A DNA stretch of 64,000 nt, taken from assembly GCA_024637295.1 (NCBI GenBank), contig JAGXFL010000002.1, forward strand, positions 1 to 64,000. The letters are read 5' to 3'. How positions within the stretch are numbered: position 1 is the stretch's first letter; every line of letters starts with the position of its first letter. Shown here piece after piece: positions 29,361 to 37,809 of the stretch. Under the pieces are notes generated by a model. The model ran no database searches. It saw only the letters and a program-made list of their open reading frames with translations, and had not been told where the DNA came from. The stretch is from Sulfuricurvum sp. Lineage in GTDB: Bacteria > Campylobacterota > Campylobacteria > Campylobacterales > Sulfurimonadaceae. The position numbers and the translations under genes were made by a program.

Positions 29361-30799
29361 GTGTTCTTTCTTTTCATGAACTTAATTACTAAGTTCAAAC
29401 TGCGTTCAATGTATTTACTGCTTTCTAGACCGCGTAGCCTACTAATACACATCATGATGGGAATAGTTCGTTTTTGTGCCTCTCTAAAAACAAATAAGTC
29501 ACGCTTTATCAGCCCTTTTTGAGAAATACATAGATGTCCAAATGGATCATCTTTTAATACGTTGCCTCCTGCATTGTAAAAAATGATGTCAGGTTTAACT
29601 TCATTAATTAAATTTGGTAAGTATTCATATAGTAATTGTAAATATAATTCATCACCGGTATAGGATTTGAGGCCTATTAAAGTGAAGTGTTTATCGGTTT
29701 TTAGTAAATACTCTTCATCGAATTTTGTAAAAGTATTATGCAAATCAAGAACATAAAAGTTATCCATTTCTTTTGCAAATGAGATGACACCATCCCCGCA
29801 GAGTGCATCTAAATCAATATAGAGGATTTTAATATCAGGGTTGTTTTGACGCAAATGATGGGTGGCAATCGCATAATCATTAAAAAAATTCATATTTTCC
29901 CCTCTATCTCGATGAGCACGATGGAATCCTCCGCCAAGGTTAATAGCCCAACCGCTTTTGAGTGCAAGTTGCGCGGCATGAACAGTTCCTCTGCACATAG
30001 CTCTAGCAGCATCAATAAGGTTTTCATTTATCATGTAAGCAGTGATAAGGGGTGGAATAGAAAATTGTGTTATTCCTTCAATAACACTTTTGTCATGCCG
30101 TAACGATGCAAGATATGTCGGAGAATGGAAGACTTCAAGTTCATTGTCTGACATAATTTTAATATCCATACGTAACATCTCTTTATATGCAGAAATAGTA
30201 ATACGACCACGATGGTAAGCATTGATGATTGGATGAGTTTTTTTAATAGGGTCTGGATAAATATCCCTAAACACATCTTCAATATACATATTATAGTTAT
30301 GTGAAGTCAGTACATGGCGGGCTGGTAAAACAGGAGAGATAAATACATTACTCGGAGTATCAACACAGTATTCATATCTAGGAATAATATCAAAGTAAAT
30401 ATGCTGGATTGAAGCAATCTCGTCCAAAGTAGCACCTATATGGCTATAAAGGCAGTGATAAAGCCAACAATGGTGTTCTCCTTTCATCGGATGTTCTTCA
30501 CGAAATCTAAATTCGTTGTTATTATCACCATCGGCAAAATGATGAGTATATATTTTTGGTTCTGATGAAATTCCATTTAACCGCTCATTCATTGTGAAAA
30601 GCGGATAACCCGTCTCATCTGAACCATAACATTGAATTTCAACCTTCATTTCATAATCGCGTATTCCATCCACATTACCAGCAAGCTCTTTTTGAAGATT
30701 GGAATCAAGCCGAATAGCAGTCTGTACAATGCGTTTTTCAATAGCGGCGAGTTCTGTATTGATTACTTTTAGCCGCTCGATAAGTTTTGAGTCAATCAT
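29357..30799 (-). CDS. Class IV histone deacetylase-like (HDAC11-like) protein, apparent pseudoenzyme, with N-terminal extension
   Basis: WAINLGGGFHRAHRDRG, YIDLDALCGDGV, FYNAGGNVLKDDPFGHLCISQKGLIKRD match the HDAC fold motifs but zinc-ligand/catalytic positions differ. Confidence 0.75.
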   Translation of the reverse strand: MIDSKLIERLKVINTELAAIEKRIVQTAIRLDSNLQKELAGNVDGIRDYEMKVEIQCYGSDETGYPLFTMNERLNGISSEPKIYTHHFADGDNNNEFRFREEHPMKGEHHCWLYHCLYSHIGATLDEIASIQHIYFDIIPRYEYCVDTPSNVFISPVLPARHVLTSHNYNMYIEDVFRDIYPDPIKKTHPIINAYHRGRITISAYKEMLRMDIKIMSDNELEVFHSPTYLASLRHDKSVIEGITQFSIPPLITAYMINENLIDAARAMCRGTVHAAQLALKSGWAINLGGGFHRAHRDRGENMNFFNDYAIATHHLRQNNPDIKILYIDLDALCGDGVISFAKEMDNFYVLDLHNTFTKFDEEYLLKTDKHFTLIGLKSYTGDELYLQLLYEYLPNLINEVKPDIIFYNAGGNVLKDDPFGHLCISQKGLIKRDLFVFREAQKRTIPIMMCISRLRGLESSKYIERSLNLVIKFMKRKNT

Positions 30800-30842
30800 G
30801 ATAAGTTCCTTATTTTGATAAAAACATCATAGATTACAATGA

Positions 30843-30857
30843 AGACAAATAATGTCC
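30843..30857. promoter_or_regulatory. Palindromic operator-like site 1 (AGACAAATAATGTCC)
   Basis: GACA-N5-TGTC inverted repeat in the divergent intergenic region; matches site 2 at 12/15 positions. Confidence 0.5.
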
Positions 30858-30916
30858 ACAATATGTTTTATACTTCTTTTGATACAATAAACACAACTAA
30901 ACAGCAGGAATTTTAA

Positions 30917-31810
30917 ATGGAGTTATATAGACATAGAATGATTGAAGAAAATGGGCATAGTCAATTTTTAGTAGAACTATTAAACGATAAGAGAATTCTT
31001 GAATTTTTTTTAGAAGTTATTGATTCCAATATTGAATTTGTTTCAGACATAAAAATTACTTTTGAAGAGCAAGCAGATACTATAGAAGCAAAGGGAAGAA
31101 TTGATATATTTCTCACGGATGGAACAAATGCATTATTGATTGAAAATAAGATAAATGCTAATGACCAACCAAAACAGCTTGAGCGTTATAATGATTGGGC
31201 TACAGACAGTAATCTTAATTTTGAGCTTTATTATCTCAGCCCATATGGTAGTAATCCTTCAGCAGAAGGACTTGGAAAATTAAAAAATGACCAGATTAAA
31301 ATTATTTCATATTCTGAGCATATTAGAGATTGGCTAAAAAAGTGTTTGAATGAAGATGATCAAAAACAAAATGCGATAGAAGACTATCTTAGCCGATGGG
31401 ATAAATATTTTGTTAATGATTGGAGTAATGAAGATAATCAATTATATGATTTTTTTAAAGCAGTAAGTTTGATTAATCTAACAAATTTTGAACTTGAATA
31501 TGTTGACGAACCGCTCAATAAATCCCATATTCCCCACATCGTAAAAGGAAGTTTTCATCTAAATTTTGCACATCAAGGAAAAGATATAAAACTTATATAT
31601 GATAAAAATGAAAATGACATTTTTGTGAGAATGAATGCTGATGATTTTGAAGCATCTGTATTAAAACAAGATGGTTGGGAAAAATCAGGTCAGTTTTATG
31701 ATTATGTTATTTATAACATTGAAAGTATTACCGAAGAAAAATTTCCTTTTACGGTCACTATTAATAACTTCATCGATAATATCAATAAAGCATTTCGGCA
31801 TATTATTTGA
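30917..31810 (+). CDS. PD-(D/E)XK nuclease family protein
   Basis: NGHSQFLVELLND ... GRIDIFLTDGTNALLIENKINANDQPKQLERYNDW (D...ExK core). Confidence 0.78.
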   Translation: MELYRHRMIEENGHSQFLVELLNDKRILEFFLEVIDSNIEFVSDIKITFEEQADTIEAKGRIDIFLTDGTNALLIENKINANDQPKQLERYNDWATDSNLNFELYYLSPYGSNPSAEGLGKLKNDQIKIISYSEHIRDWLKKCLNEDDQKQNAIEDYLSRWDKYFVNDWSNEDNQLYDFFKAVSLINLTNFELEYVDEPLNKSHIPHIVKGSFHLNFAHQGKDIKLIYDKNENDIFVRMNADDFEASVLKQDGWEKSGQFYDYVIYNIESITEEKFPFTVTINNFIDNINKAFRHII

Positions 31811-31842
31811 ACAAAAATTTTACTTAACGGATAGGAACTTTG

Positions 31843-32289
31843 ATGCCAAAAGCCATGTATGTTATCGAACAATATGCTGCAACTGTACGGAAGAAAGATA
31901 CATTTTGGATGGTCTTTAATCGAATCTACAATAATATTCATGCGTTCAAGTTGGAAGCAATAGATGAAATACGAGATAAATATCTTCAATCAAACGAAAC
32001 AGATGAAAATGCAAGAGAAGAATTTTTGACGTTTATGAGAGACTATTTCCCCGAAGTAGCTCTTGTAGAAGTAGGTGATTTAGTCTCCACTGACATGATT
32101 GTTTGGCCTTATTTGGGAAGTATTGCGATTGATGCTGATGTCGGAAGTGACGTTTATATTGCGTTATGTGAAAAATACGGTGATCCATATCAAGACCCTA
32201 TTGCCAATCATTCCTGTTTATGGCTAATGCCACTTGATGATGCGTTAGCATTATGGAAAGAACGAGAACAGAGCTGGAAAAATCTATGA
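31843..32289 (+). CDS. Hypothetical protein
   Basis: ORF with ATG at 31843; operon position between nuclease and WYL regulator. Confidence 0.7.
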   Translation: MPKAMYVIEQYAATVRKKDTFWMVFNRIYNNIHAFKLEAIDEIRDKYLQSNETDENAREEFLTFMRDYFPEVALVEVGDLVSTDMIVWPYLGSIAIDADVGSDVYIALCEKYGDPYQDPIANHSCLWLMPLDDALALWKEREQSWKNL

Positions 32290-32314
32290 CATATCACAAG
32301 ATTAGAGGACAATA

Positions 32315-33253
32315 ATGGCGATTTTAGCCGAAAATGGATTACGTGGCAATCCCCTTCAGCACAAACGCCATGCTGAGATATTGGAGCGATTGGATAACGG
32401 TGAAGAACTTTCTATTAGTCAATTAGCCAAAGAATGGGATGTCGCACAAAAAACTATCCAACGTGATTTTGACAAACTTAAACAAATGTATCCGAATAAG
32501 GTAGAGCGTAGTGAGGATAAGAAACGCTACCGAAAGCCTATAAGCAGATGCGCCCAAAATGAAGGAGATATGGTTCTAGAAATGCTGGAGAGCATGGCAA
32601 AAGATATTGGAGTGGATTTTTATAAAAAAGCGCATCCACTTCTTAAACGTTTACAACGTCAAATTAAATCTCCATTTTATACTCGTCTTGATGTCGAAGA
32701 TATCGGTAGTAAGTTTGATATTGTAATGAGTTTGGAAAAAGCAATTGATCTTAAGCGAGAAGTAACGCTCTTTTATATCCCTTATGGCGAAAAAGAACCC
32801 AACGAGTACACCAATGTCCAACCAATCAAAGTAATCGTTTATGAAGGTTTCTGGTATCTTTTGGCACAGCACGGTAAATACACAAAAAAGTTCTATCTAA
32901 AAGCAGTACACAGCTGTGAACTTACAGATACTAGGTTTAAGCATAATCCTAAAATTATTGATAGCCTTGAAAACTCTATCAATGTATGGTTCTCTGCAAC
33001 AGAAGAGCCTTATGACGTGATCCTTTGGGTTGATCCAGAGGTGGTGACTTATTTTGAGCGAAAGCCGATTGCAAAACATCAAAAACTGTATAAAAAAAGT
33101 GACGGCAGCGCTGAGATGGTGCTAAAAATCACGAGTGAACAAGAAATCTATCCAATATTGAAGTTTTGGATGCCGACATTACGTGTTATTGAACCGGCAT
33201 GGATACAGGAAAAATTTAAGGAGATGTTGACGCAGTATTTGAATGAGTCATAG
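32315..33253 (+). CDS. WYL domain-containing transcriptional regulator
   Basis: N-terminal HTH (LSISQLAKEWDVAQKTIQRDFDKLKQMYP), WYL core EGFWYLLAQHGKYTKKFYLKAVHSCELTD. Confidence 0.88.
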   Translation: MAILAENGLRGNPLQHKRHAEILERLDNGEELSISQLAKEWDVAQKTIQRDFDKLKQMYPNKVERSEDKKRYRKPISRCAQNEGDMVLEMLESMAKDIGVDFYKKAHPLLKRLQRQIKSPFYTRLDVEDIGSKFDIVMSLEKAIDLKREVTLFYIPYGEKEPNEYTNVQPIKVIVYEGFWYLLAQHGKYTKKFYLKAVHSCELTDTRFKHNPKIIDSLENSINVWFSATEEPYDVILWVDPEVVTYFERKPIAKHQKLYKKSDGSAEMVLKITSEQEIYPILKFWMPTLRVIEPAWIQEKFKEMLTQYLNES

Positions 33254-33284
33254 TATTATGAATAAATTTAATTTATTTTAAGGT

Positions 33285-33299
33285 AGACATAATATGTCC
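33285..33299. promoter_or_regulatory. Palindromic operator-like site 2 (AGACATAATATGTCC)
   Basis: GACATA-A-TATGTC inverted repeat 44 nt before the ATG at 33343; matches site 1. Confidence 0.5.
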
Positions 33300-33342
33300 T
33301 ATTAAAACGACACAATAGTAAATCTTAAATCAGGATACTATT

Positions 33343-33657
33343 ATGCAACAATGTGAGACTCGTATATATCATCCATGTCTTTTAAAAATTTTTAGTCAAG
33401 AACAGCTAGATAAACTATCAGAACATTCAATCTGTAATATTAACAAAGATGATCAAATTTATGTTTTATTTTCCTTAATGGATTTTGGAAGTTTTGAAAT
33501 TTATTATGATGGTGAAGCAGAAAAACTAAAGAGTCCAATTATCTATGTTAAGTTTGATGAAACAGAGAAGGGAACTCGTCTGAATAGTGAGGAGTTTTGG
33601 GAACTATATATTAAAAGTAAACCGAATGATTGTGAGTGTATCCGTGTTGATCTCTAA
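33343..33657 (+). CDS. Hypothetical protein
   Basis: 104 aa ORF directly preceding and contiguous with the cREC gene. Confidence 0.6.
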   Translation: MQQCETRIYHPCLLKIFSQEQLDKLSEHSICNINKDDQIYVLFSLMDFGSFEIYYDGEAEKLKSPIIYVKFDETEKGTRLNSEEFWELYIKSKPNDCECIRVDL

Positions 33658-33658
33658 C

Positions 33659-33991
33659 GTGTACTATCAATCATGGAAGCTCTATGTCGATGATATCCGT
33701 ACACCAGATGATAAGACATTTAATGTCGCTCGTACTGTTGCAGAAGCACAAATTCTAATACGACAGCAGGGTGTCCCTGAATTTATATCGTTTGATCATG
33801 ATTTAGGTGTTGATGAGATGGGAAAACTTTTTCCAACTGGATATGATCTCGCAAAATGGATCGTTGAAATGGACATGGATGCTGTTCTTACTTTGCCAAA
33901 TGAATTTGACTTCACAGTACATTCTAAAAACCCTGTAGGTGCTGAAAATATTAGATCGTATCTCAATAATTATTTGGTATTCAAAGGATAA
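33659..33991 (+). CDS. Cyclic-phosphate processing receiver domain (cREC)-like protein
   Basis: GTG start in ORF 33587-33991; LYVDDIRTP ... EFISFDHDLGVDEMG ... FPTGYDLAKWIVEMD ... FTVHSKNPVGAENI. Confidence 0.75.
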   Translation: MYYQSWKLYVDDIRTPDDKTFNVARTVAEAQILIRQQGVPEFISFDHDLGVDEMGKLFPTGYDLAKWIVEMDMDAVLTLPNEFDFTVHSKNPVGAENIRSYLNNYLVFKG

Positions 33992-34013
33992 TTTTCTGAG
34001 AAGCTATAAAAAT

Positions 34014-34331
34014 CTATTCAATTTCAGCAATGATGCTATCAAGTACTGCTTCATCAATACTTTCCATCACGGATTTATCGTAAATAATCAAAAATGTCAC
34101 AGATTCATCGGTGATAGTGTAGTAATAGGTGCGATAGCCACCGCTTTTTCCTTTGGATTTATCGCTGTTTTTGATACGAGCTTTGAAGATGTTTTTACGG
34201 ATAGCTATAGCGTGAGTATGTTCATTTTCAAAGGATGCCATAAAAGCTATCAAATCTTCTTTGAGATGACGGTATTTTTTGGATAATCGTTTTACATCTT
34301 TGTCAAATTCAGAAAGGGTATTAAATTTCAT
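34014..34331 (-). CDS. RelE/ParE-superfamily mRNA interferase-type toxin
   Basis: MKFNTLSEFDKDVKRLSKKYRHLKEDL ... KGKSGGYRTYYYTITDESVTFLIIYDKS. Confidence 0.8.
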   Translation of the reverse strand: MKFNTLSEFDKDVKRLSKKYRHLKEDLIAFMASFENEHTHAIAIRKNIFKARIKNSDKSKGKSGGYRTYYYTITDESVTFLIIYDKSVMESIDEAVLDSIIAEIE

Positions 34332-34524
34332 TCAACAAATCACTGATTGGACGTGCTTCACCACGTTTCATTTCATCAAGTGCTTTGGCAACTTTTTGTG
34401 CAATTTTTTCTTCAGAAGAAATTTTTGGCTCAAGTATCTTAACTTCTTTTTTTGGGAGTTGTCGTAAAAAATACATCACGTGTTCAGCGACAGAATCGGA
34501 CATTTGCAGTGTAACTGTTTGCAT
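34321..34524 (-). CDS. Cognate antitoxin (small, upstream of and overlapping toxin)
   Basis: 67 aa ORF, 11 nt overlap with the toxin gene, antitoxin-first order. Confidence 0.75.
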   Translation of the reverse strand: MQTVTLQMSDSVAEHVMYFLRQLPKKEVKILEPKISSEEKIAQKVAKALDEMKRGEARPISDLLNEI

Positions 34525-34554
34525 ATTTGCTCCTTTTGTTTTTAAAATTATAAC

Positions 34555-35289
34555 TTATTTACTCCATATTGGAGTTTCATTCTCTTCGGGTCTACCTTGC
34601 AATTGCAATGAGGGCTGATAATCGGCCTTGTATGACAAGCTGAGACATTCTTGTACATAATAGCCAAGATAGATCCATCGCAGACCCAGACGCTTTGCAA
34701 GGGCTATTTGCTCCAATAAAGTGTACTTCCCCAACGAAAAGTTTTTTTGCTGGGGATCATAATAGCAATAGACGGAGGATATGCCATCGGGCAGTATATC
34801 GATCAAATCAACAGCTATGAGTTTGTCATTTTGAAAATAGAGGATTTCATATCCAAAGTCGCCATGACCATGAACAAATGAGGAGTAATAGTTTTTTGGA
34901 TCGGCTTTTGGGGTTTCCCAATCACGTGTATGGTGTTTGTAAGCATGGTAGCGGTAAAAAAGTTCCAGATGTTCAGTCGTCATCGTAGGATGGCGGATGA
35001 TGGTGTGGCGGTTTTGGTTTTTTCGTAAGATTCGGCGCTCTGATTTACTATAGGTATAGTTTTCTACATCGATTTTGAGGCTTTCACAGGAGCGGCAATC
35101 TTGGCAGATAGGACGAAAATACATGGACCCGAATCGTCGCCAGCCGCGAAGTATGAGAGCTTCACACTGTTCTTTCGTACACTCTTGGATAACTTTATAA
35201 TGGATGGTTTGGGTGTTTCCGGGGATATAAGAGCATGCTTCGTGCAAAGCACACTCTTTGAGAATGGTATTGGGGTTATTCGTCGTCAT
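34555..35289 (-). CDS. bpt: Aspartate/glutamate leucyl(arginyl)-tRNA-protein transferase
   Basis: [57 protein letters not shown]. Confidence 0.93.
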   Translation of the reverse strand: MTTNNPNTILKECALHEACSYIPGNTQTIHYKVIQECTKEQCEALILRGWRRFGSMYFRPICQDCRSCESLKIDVENYTYSKSERRILRKNQNRHTIIRHPTMTTEHLELFYRYHAYKHHTRDWETPKADPKNYYSSFVHGHGDFGYEILYFQNDKLIAVDLIDILPDGISSVYCYYDPQQKNFSLGKYTLLEQIALAKRLGLRWIYLGYYVQECLSLSYKADYQPSLQLQGRPEENETPIWSK

Positions 35290-36385
35290 CTTTTCGGTTA
35301 AGGGCGATGAGTACCCCCTCGATCAATTCGTCGATATCACCATCTAAGATGGTGCTGATGTTTGAATACGGGATACCTGAACGGGTATCTTTGACTTGCT
35401 GATAGGGTGCGAGGACATAGGAACGGATTTGATGTCCCCATCCGTTTTCACTTTTTTCGACACCGTCAACAGCCGCTTTTTGTTTAGCCAATTCAAGATC
35501 GTAGAGGCGTGATTTGAGCATTTTAAATGCCGTTGCTTTATTTTTGTGTTGACTTCGGTCGTTTTGGCACTGTACTACGATGCCCGTAGGGATGTGGGTA
35601 ATACGGATAGCCGATTCGGTTTTATTGACGTGTTGTCCGCCTGCGCCGGACGCTCGATAGGTATCGATGCGGATATCACGATCTTCGATCTCAATATCGA
35701 TATCATCGTCCAGTTCAGGAGAAACGAGAACAGAGGTGAAGCTGGTGTGGCGTTTTGCCGCGGAGTCATAAGGACTGATACGCACTAAACGGTGAATACC
35801 GTTTTCATTTTTGAGGTATCCGTATACATTGACCCCTTTGATTAGGATGGCGGCGTCTTTTATCCCTGCTTCTTCACCGGATTGGTAGTCGAGCATCTCA
35901 ACGGTAAAATCATGGCGCTCAGCCCAACGGGTGTACATACGCAGCAGCATCGAAGCCCAGTCCTGAGACTCGGTTCCTCCAGCTCCTGGGTGGATAGTGA
36001 CGATAGCATTATGTGCATCATGCTCACCGCTTAGGAGGACTTCTACTTCCATGATTTTTACTTCATTTTCAAGCTTAGGTGCATCATCGAAAAGGGATTC
36101 GATGGTCTCTTCATCATTTTCGTCTTTTGCCATTTCGTACAAATCGACAGCATCACCTAGAATATTAAAGGTTTTAGTGTATTTGCCTAGTCGACGTTCT
36201 AGTTGAGTTTTTTCTTTTTGAACGATACCGGCGTTAGAAGCATCATTCCAAAACCCATCGCTGTTTTCAAGAGCTTCTATTTCGCTTAGGCGGGCTGTAA
36301 TCTCTTTTGGGCGGACAACATCTGTGACGTTTTGCATCTTAATCGTCAATGTTTTCAATAATTCGGTATATTCGTAATGATCCAT
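35276..36385 (-). CDS. prfB: Peptide chain release factor 2
   Basis: [13 protein letters not shown] start inside ORF 35276-36583; GGQ motif [25 protein letters not shown]. Confidence 0.97.
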   Translation of the reverse strand: MDHYEYTELLKTLTIKMQNVTDVVRPKEITARLSEIEALENSDGFWNDASNAGIVQKEKTQLERRLGKYTKTFNILGDAVDLYEMAKDENDEETIESLFDDAPKLENEVKIMEVEVLLSGEHDAHNAIVTIHPGAGGTESQDWASMLLRMYTRWAERHDFTVEMLDYQSGEEAGIKDAAILIKGVNVYGYLKNENGIHRLVRISPYDSAAKRHTSFTSVLVSPELDDDIDIEIEDRDIRIDTYRASGAGGQHVNKTESAIRITHIPTGIVVQCQNDRSQHKNKATAFKMLKSRLYDLELAKQKAAVDGVEKSENGWGHQIRSYVLAPYQQVKDTRSGIPYSNISTILDGDIDELIEGVLIALNRKDDDE

Positions 36386-36443
36386 AAAGGAATGTCCTCT
36401 AACTGTATTATAATTGTGATTATATTGCATAGAGGCTAAAACG

Positions 36444-37265
36444 ATGATTATCGCACGTACGGCAGTGGAATTAAGAGCTGCTTTGGATTCTAAAATAGGA
36501 TCAATAGGATTTGTACCGACAATGGGAGCGCTGCATATTGGGCATCGAACACTTATTGAAAAAGCAAGAGAGAGCAATGACATTGTCGTAGTATCTATCT
36601 TTGTTAATCCGACACAATTTTTGGCCGGTGAGGATTTGAGTAAATATCCCCGACGTGAAGAAGCAGATTTTAAAATTTGCGAATTAAGCGGTGTTGATAT
36701 TTTGTTTTATCCAGAGGTGAATACGATGTACGGAAGCGATGAGGTGAGTGTTAAAGCCCCCGATGTTCGAGGATATATTCTGGAAGGGGCTATTCGACCC
36801 GGTCATTTTGATGGCGTTTTAAGTGTGGTGATAAAGCTGTTAAATTTAGTGGGTGCTACGCGGGCGTATTTTGGGAAAAAAGATGCGCAGCAGTTGGCTC
36901 TTATTACGCAAATGGTAGAGAACTTTTTTATGAATGTTGAGATTGTGGCGGTGGATACCGTACGGGAGAGTGATGGATTAGCCCTTTCAAGCCGTAATGT
37001 CTATCTGAGTCACGAAGATCGCATTGAGGCTCTCAAGCTCTCTGCTTCATTGAAGCACTCTACTCATCTTGTCATGCAAGGGGTGAGAGAAAGTAACGAA
37101 ATTATAAAAGTCATGTTGGATATTTTGGAACCTTTGAATGTTGAATATGTGGCCATCGTTAATCGTCGTTTTGAAGCGATCGATGAGGTAATTATCGGGG
37201 ATACGATTGTATTGGTTGCAGCACGAGTGGGATCGACACGTTTGATTGATAACGTATGGATGTAA
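36444..37265 (+). CDS. panC: Pantothenate synthetase
   Basis: [22 protein letters not shown] ... [10 protein letters not shown] ... [10 protein letters not shown]. Confidence 0.97.
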   Translation: MIIARTAVELRAALDSKIGSIGFVPTMGALHIGHRTLIEKARESNDIVVVSIFVNPTQFLAGEDLSKYPRREEADFKICELSGVDILFYPEVNTMYGSDEVSVKAPDVRGYILEGAIRPGHFDGVLSVVIKLLNLVGATRAYFGKKDAQQLALITQMVENFFMNVEIVAVDTVRESDGLALSSRNVYLSHEDRIEALKLSASLKHSTHLVMQGVRESNEIIKVMLDILEPLNVEYVAIVNRRFEAIDEVIIGDTIVLVAARVGSTRLIDNVWM

Positions 37266-37266
37266 G

Positions 37267-37809
37267 ATGAAGCAGTTTTTAGTTTTGATGGCAATCTTGG
37301 GATTGCTAAGCGGATGTGCTCCAAAAATGGGGAAAGATGTCCTTATCGAGCCCTCGGGCCATTTACGATGGGAAAATACAAAAAGTGAAGTCGTGCTTGG
37401 GATATTGTCTCTGCTGGGAGGATCCACAAAAGCTGAGCCTATACGCATCGCAACGGATGTAACCATCACGAACCGATGGCACAGTGAACTAAAGCTTAAA
37501 TCGTTTACTTATGCTCTGGTTGAAGGGACAAAAACACTGGCAACTGGATCGGCCTGTATTAATGGGGGAAAAGTATTTGGTGTAGCTTCCAATACACAGC
37601 GTATTTTGCCGCTTATTCTTGAGATAGATCCAAAAGCCATTACGATGGAGCGTATCATGGCTATCTTGCAGGAAAAAAACAAAATGACCCTTAAGGGAGA
37701 AGCAATTGTCGAGATATGGGGGATGGAATACCGTTACACATTTAGCAAAGATGCGACACTCTTAATCAGTAAAGCACTTAATGCAGTAACTAAAAGAGAA
37801 ATGATTTAA
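37267..37809 (+). CDS. Predicted lipoprotein
   Basis: MKQFLVLMAILGLLSGCAPKM lipobox LSGC. Confidence 0.75.
   Translation: MKQFLVLMAILGLLSGCAPKMGKDVLIEPSGHLRWENTKSEVVLGILSLLGGSTKAEPIRIATDVTITNRWHSELKLKSFTYALVEGTKTLATGSACINGGKVFGVASNTQRILPLILEIDPKAITMERIMAILQEKNKMTLKGEAIVEIWGMEYRYTFSKDATLLISKALNAVTKREMI

Noticed and set aside
33587-33658. Upstream extension of the cREC ORF
   Set aside because: Overlaps the preceding ORF; the GTG at 33659 directly precedes the conserved YYQSWKLYVDDIRT and is the more likely start.
36386-36583. N-terminal extension of the prfB ORF ([14 protein letters not shown]...)
   Set aside because: Antisense to the panC 5' end and absent from RF2 proteins; true start is [10 protein letters not shown] at 36385.
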